Counted from the first letter of the stretch, positions 38,716 to 48,645 are shown. The stretch: DNA of 64,000 bases from Didemnitutus sp047777955 (GCF_047777955.1 NZ_CP180537.1:1922001-1986000), one strand, 5' to 3'. Numbers and translations are program-made. Notes: generated by a model not told the origin, from the sequence alone.

Positions 38716-39105
38716 ATGAAACACCGCCGGGATCACAACGTGAAGAAACGCTCGCTGGACCGATTGCCGGGCGCGCTGCTCGCCAGTGCGGCGCTGCTCG
38801 TGCTGCCTGGCGCGGCCGGGTGGCCGGTTTTGGAGCGGTGGGGATGGACGTGGCTCGCGTGGCCGGGCGCATTGTCCATGGTCTCCTTTGCCCTCTATGC
38901 CTTCGACAAGCGTCGGGCGGAGCGAGGCGGCGGGCGGATTCCCGAAGCCCAGCTGCTCGCGTTCGATGCGCTCGGCGGCTGGCCGGGGGCCGTGCTGGCC
39001 CAGCAAGTCCTCCGGCACAAAACCGCCAAGCTAGGCTATCAGGTCGCGTTCTGGTTCATCGTCCTGGCCCACCAGGCGGCGGCCGCGTGGTGGCTGTTCG
39101 GGTGA
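38716..39105 (+). CDS. DUF1294 membrane protein
   Basis: A 129-residue protein with the DUF1294 block SFALYAFDKRRAERGGGRIPEAQLLAFDALGGWPGA, AQQVLRHKTAKLGYQ and a terminal FWFIVLAHQAAAAWWLF helix. Some relatives are fused to cold-shock domains; this one begins with a hydrophobic segment instead. Function unknown. Confidence 0.85.
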   Translation: MKHRRDHNVKKRSLDRLPGALLASAALLVLPGAAGWPVLERWGWTWLAWPGALSMVSFALYAFDKRRAERGGGRIPEAQLLAFDALGGWPGAVLAQQVLRHKTAKLGYQVAFWFIVLAHQAAAAWWLFG

Positions 39106-39171
39106 GGCGACGGCTCCTCTCACTGGCCGCAGCCGGCGGACGGCGGCTCGGGCCCGGTGCGAGCAGAGAAC

Positions 39172-39339
39172 TTACTGCTCCTCGGTCGGGCCGTGGCGAT
39201 ACTGCTCGTAGGTCCACGCGCCGAGCGTGCCGAGGAGCAGGATGACGACGTAGTCGGCCGGATCGAGGGGTTTGCCGGCGAGCGAGAATGCCAGACCGGC
39301 GATGACCGCGAGACCGACCGCGATGAGAACGGCTTTCAT
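39172..39339 (-). CDS. Small membrane protein of unknown function
   Basis: A 55-residue protein with two hydrophobic helices (LIAVGLAVIAGLAFSLAG and VVILLLGTLGAWTYEQY) and a charged C-terminus. The length and clean start make it plausible, but no family is recognised. It lies between two plus-strand genes. Confidence 0.5.
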   Translation of the reverse strand: MKAVLIAVGLAVIAGLAFSLAGKPLDPADYVVILLLGTLGAWTYEQYRHGPTEEQ

Positions 39340-39499
39340 GGGGGCTGAGGGAAGAGCCGGCGCGCGGCGAGGCGCGCCGGGCGTTTCGTTTTGCTGACGA
39401 AGTATACACCCACGGGGCGGGGACGCTACGCATCCCTTGCGCCAGCCCGGCGGCGTGCCGCCCATTGCCAAGGGGCGGAGGCTGCGCTAACTTGCTTTC

Positions 39500-40015
39500 A
39501 TGAGCCGAGCTTTTACCCGCGAAGACGATGCGCGCGACGTCGTGGTGCCGCGCCGGGTGTCGCCGCTGCCTCCGGGCGCGCGCAACTATCTCACCGCCGC
39601 CGGGGCGGAGCGCCTGCGCGCCGAGTTGAAGCAGCTCAACGAGATCGCGCCGCAGCTGATCGCGGCCGCGGCGGAGGAGGGCGGCCGCGGCGCCGATGCG
39701 AAGGAGGAGCTCCAGCGCACGGAGGAGCGCATCGCCTATCTCCAGCAGAGCCTCGGCAGCGCGGAGGTGACGACGCCGCCACCGCCGCCGCACGACGTCG
39801 TCCGGTTCGGCGCGATGGTAACCGTGCGCGACGCGAAGGGCGCGGAGTCGACCTACCGCATCGTCGGGGTGGACGAGACCGATTTCTTCCCCGACGCGGT
39901 GAGCTGGCTCTCGCCGATCGCGCGGGCGCTGCTCAACGCGCGCCTCGGGCAGCGGGTGCCGTTCAAGTTCCCGACCGGCGCCACGCAGCTGGAGATCGCG
40001 GCGATCCGCTACTGA
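39500..40015 (+). CDS. GreA/GreB family transcription elongation factor
   Basis: The 171-residue protein has the Gre layout: an N-terminal coiled coil (AGAERLRAELKQLNEI and DAKEELQRTEERIAYLQQSL) and a C-terminal FKBP-like domain with YRIVGVDETDF and SWLSPIARALLNARLGQRVPF. The basic segment before the coil (TREDDARDVVVPRRVSPLPPGARNYLT) resembles GreB. It rescues backtracked RNA polymerase. Confidence 0.9.
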   Translation: MSRAFTREDDARDVVVPRRVSPLPPGARNYLTAAGAERLRAELKQLNEIAPQLIAAAAEEGGRGADAKEELQRTEERIAYLQQSLGSAEVTTPPPPPHDVVRFGAMVTVRDAKGAESTYRIVGVDETDFFPDAVSWLSPIARALLNARLGQRVPFKFPTGATQLEIAAIRY

Positions 40016-40036
40016 GCGCGGCCGGCGGCGCCGGCG

Positions 40037-40933
40037 TCACTTGATCCAGCCGTGGCTGCGCAGCCAGGTCTCGGCGCGCTGCGGCCATTGCGCGGTGGGG
40101 ACGTGCTTCGCCTCCATGGCGAAGCCGTGGCCGCCCTTCTCGTAAAGGTGCATCTCGGCCGGGACCTTCGCGCGGCGCAGCGCGGCGTAGAAATCGAGCG
40201 TGTTCTCGATCGGCACGGTGGCGTCGTCCTCCGCGTGCACGAGAAACGTCGGCGGCGTGGCGGGCGTGACCTGGCGGTCGGTCGACAGCAGCGCGGCGAG
40301 CTCCGGGGTCGGATGCGCGGAGATCAGGTTGTCGCGCGAACCCCGGTGGATGTGCGGGCCTTCCATCAGGATCACGGGATACAGCAGCAGGGCGAAATCC
40401 GGCCGCGCGCTCACGGCGTCGAGCGCCGCGCCGGTCTTGCCGTCGGCGTGGTCGTAAAGGGTGGCGGCGCAGGAGGCGAGGTGGCCGCCGGCGGAGGAGC
40501 CGATGATGCCGATGCGGTGCGGGTCGACGCCGAACTCCGCGGCGCGCGAGCGGACGATGCGCAGGGCGCGCAGCACGTCCCGCAGCGGCGCAGGATGGCC
40601 GTATTCCTTCAGGCGCGACTTGACGACGAAGCACGTCACGCCGAGGCCGTTCAGCCACTCGGCGTAGCGCGCGCCCTCGCGCTCGGCGGAGAGAATCGCA
40701 TAGCCGCCGCCGGGGCAGATCACGACGGCGGTGCCGTTGGCTTGGCCCGGCGCGGGCGCCCAGACGGTGAGCGTCGGCTCGTGCACCTCGGAGATGCGGC
40801 CGGTGGCGTCGACGTGGTCCGGGGCGGTGTGCGGCTTGACGCCGGGAATGCCCTCGGGCCAGAGCGGGATGACGGGGTGTTCGGCGGCGGAAAGCATGGC
40901 GGCGGTGAGGAACAGGGCAACGAGACGCAGCAT
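40037..40933 (-). CDS. Secreted alpha/beta hydrolase (esterase-like)
   Basis: The 298-residue protein has a signal peptide (MLRLVALFLTAAMLSAAEHPV). The esterase fold follows: oxyanion CPGGGYAILS, nucleophile GIIGSSAGGHLAS, HAEDDATVP with the catalytic Asp, and GGHGFAME with the His. This pattern fits BD-FAE/acetyl-xylan-esterase-like enzymes of plant polysaccharide breakdown. Position between greB and the polyferredoxin gene gives no further clue. Acetylated pectin or xylan is a plausible but unproven substrate. Confidence 0.85.
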   Translation of the reverse strand: MLRLVALFLTAAMLSAAEHPVIPLWPEGIPGVKPHTAPDHVDATGRISEVHEPTLTVWAPAPGQANGTAVVICPGGGYAILSAEREGARYAEWLNGLGVTCFVVKSRLKEYGHPAPLRDVLRALRIVRSRAAEFGVDPHRIGIIGSSAGGHLASCAATLYDHADGKTGAALDAVSARPDFALLLYPVILMEGPHIHRGSRDNLISAHPTPELAALLSTDRQVTPATPPTFLVHAEDDATVPIENTLDFYAALRRAKVPAEMHLYEKGGHGFAMEAKHVPTAQWPQRAETWLRSHGWIK

Positions 40934-40997
40934 GGACGCGAGCAAACAAGGCCCCGGTCGTCCGCACAAGGCTGCGTTGCGTCACCCCGCCGGCGCC

Positions 40998-42510
40998 TCA
41001 GAAGGGGAAATCGCCCGCGGGCTTCGGCAGCGTCGGCTTGGCCTCGACGGCTTGCCGGGCGCGGACGTGCGTCGCGCGCGCGGCGACGGTGATGGCGCGC
41101 TGCGGGCGCACCGGGCAGGCGAACTCGCACGCGCCGCAGCCGATGCACAGCTCCTCCTTCACCTGCGGCAGGCGCAGGTTTTCGCGGAAGGGCACGGTGT
41201 CGACGGCCTTGGTCGGGCAATGCTCGGAGCACGCGGCGCAGTCGGTGCCGTCGGTCTCGACGATGCAGCGGGTGCGCTCGAACTGCGCCGTGCCCACGCT
41301 CGTCCGGCGCTTATCGGCGAGCGCGAGCAGCGAGATCGCGCCGGTCGGGCAGACCTCGCCGCAGCGGCGGCAGTCGAAGTTGCAGAAGGCGCGCTCGAAA
41401 TCCAGGTGCGGCTTGGCCCAGCCGCGCCAGCCGTAAGCGAGCGCGGCCGGTTGCAGCACCTGGGTGGGGCACTCGCTCACGCAGAGCAGGCAGCCGGTGC
41501 AGCGGTCGAGCAGGCGGGCGACGCTGTCCGCTCCCGGCGGCGCGACCGGCGCGCGTGACGGAGGGGCGGGCGCGGCGGCCTGCAGCGCCGCCAGCGGGGA
41601 GCAGGAGCGCGCCGGCGACGAACGTGCGGCGGTCCTGGTCGACCCCGGGCCGTCGCGCCGGCCGCCAGGCGAAGCGGTAGCCGATGCCGCCGTGCGTGCA
41701 GGCGCCGAGGCAGTTGGCGCAGGCCACGCAACGGGACGCGTCCACATGGCCGCGGCGCAGGTCGATGCACTGGGCCTTGCAGGCGCGCAGGCAGTCGGCG
41801 CACTTGGTGCAGGCGGCGCGGTCGATCGCGAGGCGGAAGGCGCTCGCGCGCGCCAGCAGGCCAAGCAGCGTGCCGACGGGGCAGACGGTGTTGCAGTAGA
41901 GCCGGCCGCGCCAGACGGCGAGGACGGCGACGGTGGCCGCGGCGAGCAGGGCGAAGCACACGAGCCCGAGGGGCGGCGCGGGCGGCGGCACGCGGTAGAT
42001 CGCCTGCGTGCCGAGGGCTTGGGCGGCGGGGACGAGCGCGTTGTTCAGCGCGACGAGCAGCGGGCGTCCGAGCGCGGCGGCGATGCGGCCAAAATGGCTG
42101 TAGGGATCGAGCAGCGTGAAGACGATCCCCGTCGCACCGAGCGCCGCGGCCAGCAGCGCGGCGGAGAGGATGCCGTAGCGCACAGTCCTGTTTCCGGGCG
42201 AGAAGGGCAGCGCGGCACGGCGGCGCGGGCGGACGCGGGCGACGACGTCCTGCAGGATCCCGAGCGGGCAGACGGCGGCGCAGTAGACGCGGCCGACGAG
42301 CAGGGTGACGACCAGCAACCCGCCGAGCGCGGCGAGGGCGAACGCGCTGCCGGCGGTCGCGGCGAGCGTCGCGGGACCGAGTTGCACGGCGGCCGCCGGG
42401 TGGGCGAGCCACGCCGGGACGAGACCGCGGAAGTCGAGGAAGGCGGCGGCGAGGACGACGAGGAAGAGCAGCGCGAGCGCGACGCGGAGTGGTTTCAGCC
42501 AGCGGCGCAC
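40998..42510 (-). CDS. Membrane polyferredoxin, NapH-like (one frame break)
   Basis: The N-terminal half is a multi-TM, NapH/RnfD-like membrane part with CAAVCPLGILQDVV and CNTVCPVGTLLGLLARA. Many 4Fe-4S binding motifs follow: CTKCADCLRACK, CVACANCLGAC, CTGCLLCVSECP, CRRCGEVCP, CAACSEHCP and CIGCGACEFACP. The frames join near 41600 by one base, giving about 500 residues. It is encoded just downstream of a DUF362 protein, with three bases between the genes, suggesting a shared electron-transfer function. The electron donor and acceptor are not identifiable here. Confidence 0.82.
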
Positions 42511-42513
42511 GGC

Positions 42514-43440
42514 TCAGGCGAGCTTGACGCGACGGATGTCGAGCGCGTCCAGGTTCGTCGTGCCGAGACCGTGGGCGGCGGCGAGGCCGATGTGGCGGAT
42601 GCTGGCCGGGTCCTGGTTGAGCAGGCGGGCGGCGGCGGTGTCGACGGCGACGATGTCGGTCGACGCGAGCAGGCTGCGGAGCTCGACCACGTCATCGGCG
42701 GCGCGGCCGCGCGGGCCGTTGCGCACCATCGGGTGGTAGGCGTCGACGATGTTCAGCGTCGGCGTCTTGAAGGTGAGGAAGTCGGCGATGCACTGGTGCA
42801 GGTCGTTGCGGTGGTAGAAGCGGCGGTCCCAGACCACGCCCATGAGGTTCTTGGCGGCGCCGGTCATGAGCGAGCCGCTGTGGTGCTTGAGGACGGGGAC
42901 GTTGATGAACACGTCGCTGTCGAGCACGAGCGCGTGGACCTCGGCGGACTTGAGCTTCACGCCGCGCGGGATCGCCACCGGCCGGTAGAGCGCGTGATCG
43001 TCGCCGGTGACGACGATGCCGCCGGCGTCCCGCACCGCCTGCTCGATGCCGCTGTTGGCGTAGCAGCGCTGCCACTGGTCGCAGGTGTGGTCGAAGACGC
43101 TGACGGATTTCGCGCCGGCGTCGCGGCAGAGCTGCACGAGGTGGCCGACGAGCGTGGGGTGGGTGTTGGCGCCGAGGTCGGGCGCGACGTCCCAGCCGAT
43201 GTTGGGCTTGATCAGCACGGTCTGGCCCGGGCGCACGAAGCGGCCGATGCCGCCGAGTTCGGCGAGGGCGCGGTCGAGCATGGCGGGGCGTGAGCCGTCG
43301 CGCACGGCGGCGAGGATGGTGCGGGCTGCGGGGGCGGCGGGCGGGGCGTCGGCGGCGAGGGCGCGGGTGAAGCGGCCGGCGGATACGGTCGCGGCGAGCG
43401 CCAGGCCGGTTTTGAGGAAGTCGCGGCGACTGGTCTTCAT
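42514..43440 (-). CDS. DUF362 domain protein with Tat signal
   Basis: A 308-residue protein with a twin-arginine export signal (SRRDFLKTGLALAATVSA). The DUF362 fold has VLIKPNIGWDVAPDLGANTHPTLVGHLVQLC, FDHTCDQWQRCYANSGIEQAV and GAAKNLMGVVWDRRFYH. The Tat signal implies folding with a cofactor before export. Family members are linked with iron-sulfur proteins, as here with the downstream polyferredoxin. Catalytic activity is not established. Confidence 0.85.
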   Translation of the reverse strand: MKTSRRDFLKTGLALAATVSAGRFTRALAADAPPAAPAARTILAAVRDGSRPAMLDRALAELGGIGRFVRPGQTVLIKPNIGWDVAPDLGANTHPTLVGHLVQLCRDAGAKSVSVFDHTCDQWQRCYANSGIEQAVRDAGGIVVTGDDHALYRPVAIPRGVKLKSAEVHALVLDSDVFINVPVLKHHSGSLMTGAAKNLMGVVWDRRFYHRNDLHQCIADFLTFKTPTLNIVDAYHPMVRNGPRGRAADDVVELRSLLASTDIVAVDTAAARLLNQDPASIRHIGLAAAHGLGTTNLDALDIRRVKLA

Positions 43441-43570
43441 GGAGCCAACAGGGTAACGCGGCCCGCGGCGTGCGAGCCGTCGAGCGAGCACCTTACGCCG
43501 ATGGCGCGGCGGTGCCGCGCATAACTTGGCCAAGGCTCGGCCTGAGTTGCGCGCGCAGGGCGCGGCCGGC

Positions 43571-44491
43571 TCAGAGGAAGAGGTAGACGTAGGTCGCGAA
43601 CGTGACGGCGACGAGGCCGGCGGAGGCGGCGAGCGACCAGAGCAGGCTGCGGCGGCGGGCGGCGAGGGCGAAGGTGGAGACGAGCACCGCGGCCTGGGCG
43701 CCGAGCATGCCGTAGAAGAAGCGCGCGCTGCGCCGCTGGTGGCGCTCGGCGACGAGGTTGGTCTGCCGCACCTGGAGATCGAGGAGGCGGGCGATGGACT
43801 GGTTGAGCTTCGCCTCGGCGTCGTAGCGCAGCGACGAGTAGCGCAGGCGCAGCACGGCGAAATCGCGACCGAGGGCCCGGCGCGCCTCCGCCGAGGCGTC
43901 GATGGCGTCGCCGAGGCGGTCGCCCTGCTCGATGACGGGGCGGAGCAGGTCGTCGAAGGCACGGGCGTGGGCCAGCGCGGCGTGGAGCGCGGAATCGAGT
44001 GTCGCGGCCGGGACGTCCCGCAGCGCCGCGGCGATGTCCGCGGCCGGGGAGGCGTCGTCGATCGCCGCGAGGGCGGTCCGGATCTCCGGGGCCAGCGCGG
44101 GCGCGACGGCCGGTGCGGGCAGTTGCCCTGAGAGCAGCGTGTCGAGCGCGGCGAGGACGGGAGCGGGATCGGGCAGGGCGGCGGCGAAGCGGCGCAGGGC
44201 GGCGGCGTCCGGCTCGAGATCGCCGGCGGTGAGCCGCGCGGTGTCGAGCGCGCCCGACTGGATGGCGCCGCGGAGGCGCTTGGCCTGGAAGAAGCCCCAC
44301 TGGTCGCCGGCCTTGGACTGGAGCTGCGCGGCGAGGGCGCGGACGTATTGGGCCTTGGTCATCTCGCTGCTGGAGAGACCGGCGAGGAGCGTGGCGACGA
44401 CGGTCATGACGACGGGCGTCATGCCGAGCACCTTGCCCCACCGGCCTTCGGGGAGGGTGGCTTTGATTTCGGCGGGGACTTCGGCCTTCAT
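43571..44491 (-). CDS. Membrane protein, DUF4337-like
   Basis: This 306-residue protein has an N-terminal TM (TPVVMTVVATLLAGLSSSEMTKAQY), a long helical middle (QSKAGDQWGFFQAKRLR, then Ala-rich helices) and two C-terminal TMs (MLGAQAAVLVSTFALAA and WSLAASAGLVAVTFATYVYLF). The DQW-F/Y-QAK motif and TM pattern resemble DUF4337. Function unknown; no obvious operon partners. Confidence 0.6.
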   Translation of the reverse strand: MKAEVPAEIKATLPEGRWGKVLGMTPVVMTVVATLLAGLSSSEMTKAQYVRALAAQLQSKAGDQWGFFQAKRLRGAIQSGALDTARLTAGDLEPDAAALRRFAAALPDPAPVLAALDTLLSGQLPAPAVAPALAPEIRTALAAIDDASPAADIAAALRDVPAATLDSALHAALAHARAFDDLLRPVIEQGDRLGDAIDASAEARRALGRDFAVLRLRYSSLRYDAEAKLNQSIARLLDLQVRQTNLVAERHQRRSARFFYGMLGAQAAVLVSTFALAARRRSLLWSLAASAGLVAVTFATYVYLFL

Positions 44492-44570
44492 GGGCGCAGA
44501 TTGCGCCGGGGACGAAGGGCGGGGCGAGCCGAAAGGCAGCCGGGGACGGTGCGCCGGCGGCGGCGGACGC

Positions 44571-45844
44571 TCAGTGCGCCTTCGCGACCTCGACGGCGAA
44601 GACGTAGTCGGGGCCGAGCAGGTTCGAGCGGAAGATGATGAACTTCTGGTCGGGCGTGAACATTGGGTTCGGCTCCAGGCGGTAGTTGTGCCGGGCCAGG
44701 TCGACGAGCTTCTCGGACTCGAGGTAGCCGCCGCGGATGAGGTGCTCGCCGAGGGTGCCGCGGTCGGACACGAGCTTCGGGCGGAAGAGGAAGAGCCACG
44801 GCGACTGCCGGTCGCCGTCGCCGCAGAACAGGGTCTGGTCGGGCGAGGAGTTGTCGTGGATGGAGGACTGGCTGGTGGCGTCGTATTGCAGCCAGGTGCG
44901 TTCGCCGGTGGCGGCGTTGGCGCTGGCGATGAACGAGACGCGGCCGCCGCGGGGGAAGTGCAGCTGGTAGTAGACCGTGCGGCCGTCGGCGCCCCACCAC
45001 TCGTGGCCGGCGATCTCCATTTGCATCGTGCGGCGGTGGACGAGCTGGTTTTGCGAGCCGTCGGTGCGGATGGTCCAGATGCGGTCGACGAGGTGCCAGT
45101 GCCCCTCGTGGCAGTAGAGCAGGAGCGTGGGATCGGTGGGCGAGAACTGGAGGTGGTTGAGCCAGTTGGTGTCGTGCTGGAGCAGCGGCGTGAGCTTGCC
45201 GGTGGCGAGATCGACGGTGAAGAGCGTCATCGGGAGCTTCGCGTTCAGGCGGCGCGTCATCAGCTCGGCCTTGTTAGCGGGTTCGCCCTGGTTGACCGGC
45301 GACATCCGCGCGGAGGCGGCGCGCGGCGTGCCGTCGTAGGCGCCGCTGGCGTGGGCGTCGCCCTCGATGAAGGTGCCGGCGCCCAGCGTGTCGTCGGCGT
45401 TGATGGTGACGACGCTGGCGCGCGGCGGGAGATCGACGAGCTTGCGCGTCGCGCCGGTATCGAGGTCGCAGCGCCAGACCGAGGCGGGTTGCGCGGCCGC
45501 CGCGGGCAGGAGTAGAACAGCGTGGACGTGCGCCGGCTGACGCCGATGGGGTGCGCCGGGGCGGGAACGAGCGCCTTGGCGCGGCGGGTGGCGAGCTCGA
45601 GGGCAGAGATGCCGTGGGGTGACGTGTAGACCATCCAGCGGCCGTCGGGGCTGAAGGCGTTGAGGTTGAAATACAGGCTGGCGGAGCCCGGCTCGTCCGT
45701 GAGGCGGATGACGCGATGACCGGTGGCGGGATCGATCCACTCGCGCGGCGGGGCGGCGGCGGGCTCCGCGGCGGACGCAAGGCCGGACGAGAAGAGCAGC
45801 CCGCCGGCGAGCGCGGCGGCACGGAGGGTGGGGCGGAAGTTCAT
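44571..45844 (-). CDS. ogl: Oligogalacturonate lyase, PL22 family (one frame break)
   Basis: Signal peptide (LAGGLLFSSGLASA), then a seven-bladed propeller of PL22 type. It includes DPATGHRVIRLTDEPGSASLYFNLNAFSPDG, HLQFSPTDPTLLLYCHEGHW, GHEWWGADGRTVYYQLHF and the conserved HNYRLEPNPMFTPDQKFIIFRSN. The His/Gln residues in these segments are the expected manganese ligands. The frames join near 45515 by one base (FYSCPAAAAQPASVWR), giving about 424 residues. It cleaves unsaturated oligogalacturonates to 4-deoxy-5-ketouronates, feeding KduI and KduD. The predicted export signal is unusual, since many Ogl enzymes are cytoplasmic. Confidence 0.88.
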
Positions 45845-45955
45845 CGCGCGGAGAGAGACGGCGGCGGGCCGGTCGTGGCTACGCGGCGCCGGCGGGCTTT
45901 GAGACTTGGCGCGTCGGCCCGGTGGCGGCAACGTGGCGCGCGGGCCACCCCTCCC

Positions 45956-47437
45956 ATGACCTCCACGAACGCGAACCCTGCCGCGGTGATCTATTGTCCC
46001 GCGATGAACGAGTCCGACGCGAGCCAGGCGATCGATGGCGTCGCCCAGCGCCTTGCCCGGACGCTCGATCACCACAGCGAACCGATCGGCACCGCCTACC
46101 GGGTGCGTGCCGCCGCGCCCGAGGACTACGGTGCGCAGGGGCGCACCGAGGTGCGCGAGATCCTGCGCGTCGATCCGGGCAAGAACCCGGAGACGGAGGG
46201 CGTGGTGACGCATCGCGTCTACTTCCTCGACTACCTGCCCCTGCTCGACGACGACGCACCGGCCTCGAACCTCCTGCTGCGCACGGCGAACCTGCTTTGG
46301 CAGTGCGTGAAGCTCACGGTGCGCTTTACCGCCGCGTGCGCGGTCGCCGAGTCGTTCAGCAAGCGGCAAAAACTCAGCGTCTTCGTCGGCGGCCTCGCGC
46401 TGGCGGGCGTGCTGCTTTACACGGGCCTCGCGGTCGGCACGGTGGCGCGGCTCGTCTACGATGCCTGGTCGCAGCCGGCGACTCCGGCGGCCGTCGTCGC
46501 GACCGCGCCGGCCCCAGCCAGTCCGGCCCATGCCGTCGCGGCGGCTCCGGCCGGTGCGATCGCGGGAGCGCCGGCGGCTTCCGTGCCGGCAGCGCCGGCG
46601 AAAACGTCCGCCGCGGCGCAGCCCGGGCAGCCGCTGGGCGATCGGATCCTCTCCTGGATTTCCCGGGCGCCGGGCCGGCTGGGGCACTGGCTCGCGGAGC
46701 TGCCGGGCCGCGTCTGGCGCTGGCTCGGGTCGGCGAAGGCCAAGACCATCGCGGTGCTCGGCGCGCTGGGGCTGAGCGTGTCGGGCTTGCGCGCCATGCT
46801 CGATCGCAGCGTGACCATGACGCTGCGTTTCTGCCGCTACCTCGATGCGGGCGCCGCGCGCGCGTCGTGCACGGGGAAGTTCAACGCGCTGCTCGAGCAC
46901 GTGCTCGAGAGCACGCCGTCCCGGGTCGACGTCGTGGCCTACAGCCTCGGCAGCCTCGTGGCGCTGGACTCGCTCTATCCGCCGGAGGGCTGTCCGAACA
47001 CGCGCGTCGGCCACGTCCGCACGCTGACGACGATCGGGTGTCCGTTTGATTTCGTGCGGACGTTCTGGGAGCAGTATTTCGACGGCCGCAGCGCGACCGC
47101 GACGGGATTGCGGTGGCTCAACGTCTACTCGCCGGTCGACGTGCTCGGCTCGAATTTCGCCAACGACGACGGGTTGAAGGCCCGGGCGACCCGCGGCATC
47201 AACGGGTCGTCGCGCACGGCCAGGGACCAGGACGCCGCCGCGGGCGATGCGGCGCCGGGCGAAAACCTCTTCTACGATCCGATGGGGCGCCGCGAGCTGA
47301 CGCTGTGGCACGCGATCGTGTTCGAGGGCTTCGTCGCGCACGAGCGCTACTGGGTCGCCGGGCAGCCCGACGCGGAATCGTGCTACGAGTGTTTCGTGCC
47401 CAAGCTCTACCCCGGCACGCCGGCGCCTCAGTCGTAG
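45956..47437 (+). CDS. Membrane-anchored alpha/beta-hydrolase-like protein
   Basis: The 493-residue protein has a hydrophobic segment near 140-165 (LSVFVGGLALAGVLLYTGLAVGTVARLVYD), an Ala/Pro-rich linker and a C-terminal domain. That domain has VVAYSLGSLVALDSL, a GxSxG-like nucleophile elbow, followed by TIGCPFDFVRTFWEQYF and HAIVFEGFVAHERYW. This suggests a lipase-type hydrolase tethered to the membrane. I do not recognise a named family. It is divergent from ogl across about 110 bases. Confidence 0.6.
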   Translation: MTSTNANPAAVIYCPAMNESDASQAIDGVAQRLARTLDHHSEPIGTAYRVRAAAPEDYGAQGRTEVREILRVDPGKNPETEGVVTHRVYFLDYLPLLDDDAPASNLLLRTANLLWQCVKLTVRFTAACAVAESFSKRQKLSVFVGGLALAGVLLYTGLAVGTVARLVYDAWSQPATPAAVVATAPAPASPAHAVAAAPAGAIAGAPAASVPAAPAKTSAAAQPGQPLGDRILSWISRAPGRLGHWLAELPGRVWRWLGSAKAKTIAVLGALGLSVSGLRAMLDRSVTMTLRFCRYLDAGAARASCTGKFNALLEHVLESTPSRVDVVAYSLGSLVALDSLYPPEGCPNTRVGHVRTLTTIGCPFDFVRTFWEQYFDGRSATATGLRWLNVYSPVDVLGSNFANDDGLKARATRGINGSSRTARDQDAAAGDAAPGENLFYDPMGRRELTLWHAIVFEGFVAHERYWVAGQPDAESCYECFVPKLYPGTPAPQS

Positions 47438-47477
47438 GCGGGCAGGGAGGCGAGGAACTCGCGGCTGGCGCCGGGCG

Positions 47478-47507
47478 AAAACAAAAGCCCGGGCGCGAGG
47501 CCCGGGC
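47478..47507 (-). terminator. Intrinsic terminator of kdgK
   Basis: GCCCGGGC (47487-47494) pairs perfectly with GCCCGGGC (47500-47507) across a 5-base loop. The minus-strand tail is TTTTGTTTT (complement of 47478-47486). It lies about 40 bases after the kdgK stop. Confidence 0.82.
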
Positions 47508-47547
47508 AGGGAGGGCGACTGCGGGCAGCCGCCCCGTCGGGATTCGC

Positions 47548-48645
47548 TCAGCGGACGACGCGGGCGCCGCCGCCGCCCATCGTCTTCTCGACTTCCTTGC
47601 GCGTGGCCATCGAGGTGTCGCCCGGCGTGGTGCTGGCGAGTGCGCCGTGGGCGGCGCCGTATTCGACGGCTTTCTGCGGGTCGTTGAAGGTCATGAAGCC
47701 GAACTGCAGGCCCGAGGCGAACGAGTCGCCGCCGCCGACGCGGTCGAGGATCTCGAGCTCCGGATACTTGCGGCTCTCGTAGAACTTGCCATCGTGCCAG
47801 AGGATGGCGGACCAGTCGTTCTTCGTCGCAGTGATGACGCGGCGCAGCGTGGTGGCGGCGACCTTGAAGTTGGGGAACTCCTTCACGGCGGTGCCGATCA
47901 TGTCCTTGAACGCGTCGAGCTCGATCTTGGAGATGTTGTGGTCGGCGCCCTTGACCTCGAAGCCGAGCGAGGCGGTGAAGTCCTCCTCGTTGCCGATCAT
48001 GACGTCGACGTATTTGGCGATCTCGCGGTTGATCTCCTGGGCTTTCTTGAGGCCGCCGATGGTTTTCCAGAGGGAGGGGCGGTAATTGAGGTCGTAGGAG
48101 ACGATCGTGCCGTGCTTCTTGGCGGCCTTGACGGCCTCGACGGTGAGTTCGGCGGTGGAGGCGGAGAGCGCGGCGAAGATGCCGCCGGTGTGGAACCAGC
48201 GCGCGCCGAGCTTGCCGAAGATGTGGTCCCAGTCGAAGTCGCCCGGCTTGAGCTGCGAGGCGGCGGTGTTGCCGCGGTCGGGGCAGCCGACGGCGCCGCG
48301 GATGCCGAAGCCGCGCTCGGTGAAGTTGAGGCCGTTGCGGACGGTGCGGCCGATGCCGTCGTCCTCGCGCCACTTGATGAAGTCGGTGGCGACGCCGCCC
48401 TGCATGATGAAGTCCTCGACGAGGTGGCCGACCTCGTTGTCGACGAACGCGGTGCAGACGGCCGTTTTCAGGCCGAAGCATTTGCGCAGGCCGCGCGAGG
48501 TGTTGTATTCGCCGCCGCCTTCCCACGCGGTGAAGTGCCGCGCGGTGCGGATGCGGCCCTCGCCGGGATCGAGGCGGAGCATGACCTCGCCGAGCGAGAT
48601 CTGGTCGAATGTGACGCTGTTAGCAGGTTTGATTTGGAGCGACAT
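47548..48645 (-). CDS. kdgK: 2-dehydro-3-deoxygluconokinase (PfkB family)
   Basis: This 365-residue PfkB sugar kinase has GEVMLRLDPGEGRIRTARHF, EGGGEYNTSRGL, SYDLNYRPSLWKT and LDRVGGGDSFASGLQF, the last being the DTxGAGD-type catalytic loop with the base Asp. With eda nearby it most likely phosphorylates 2-keto-3-deoxygluconate. The protein is longer than the roughly 310-residue enterobacterial KdgK. It is the last gene of the minus-strand uronate cluster and is followed by a strong terminator. Confidence 0.88.
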   Translation of the reverse strand: MSLQIKPANSVTFDQISLGEVMLRLDPGEGRIRTARHFTAWEGGGEYNTSRGLRKCFGLKTAVCTAFVDNEVGHLVEDFIMQGGVATDFIKWREDDGIGRTVRNGLNFTERGFGIRGAVGCPDRGNTAASQLKPGDFDWDHIFGKLGARWFHTGGIFAALSASTAELTVEAVKAAKKHGTIVSYDLNYRPSLWKTIGGLKKAQEINREIAKYVDVMIGNEEDFTASLGFEVKGADHNISKIELDAFKDMIGTAVKEFPNFKVAATTLRRVITATKNDWSAILWHDGKFYESRKYPELEILDRVGGGDSFASGLQFGFMTFNDPQKAVEYGAAHGALASTTPGDTSMATRKEVEKTMGGGGARVVR

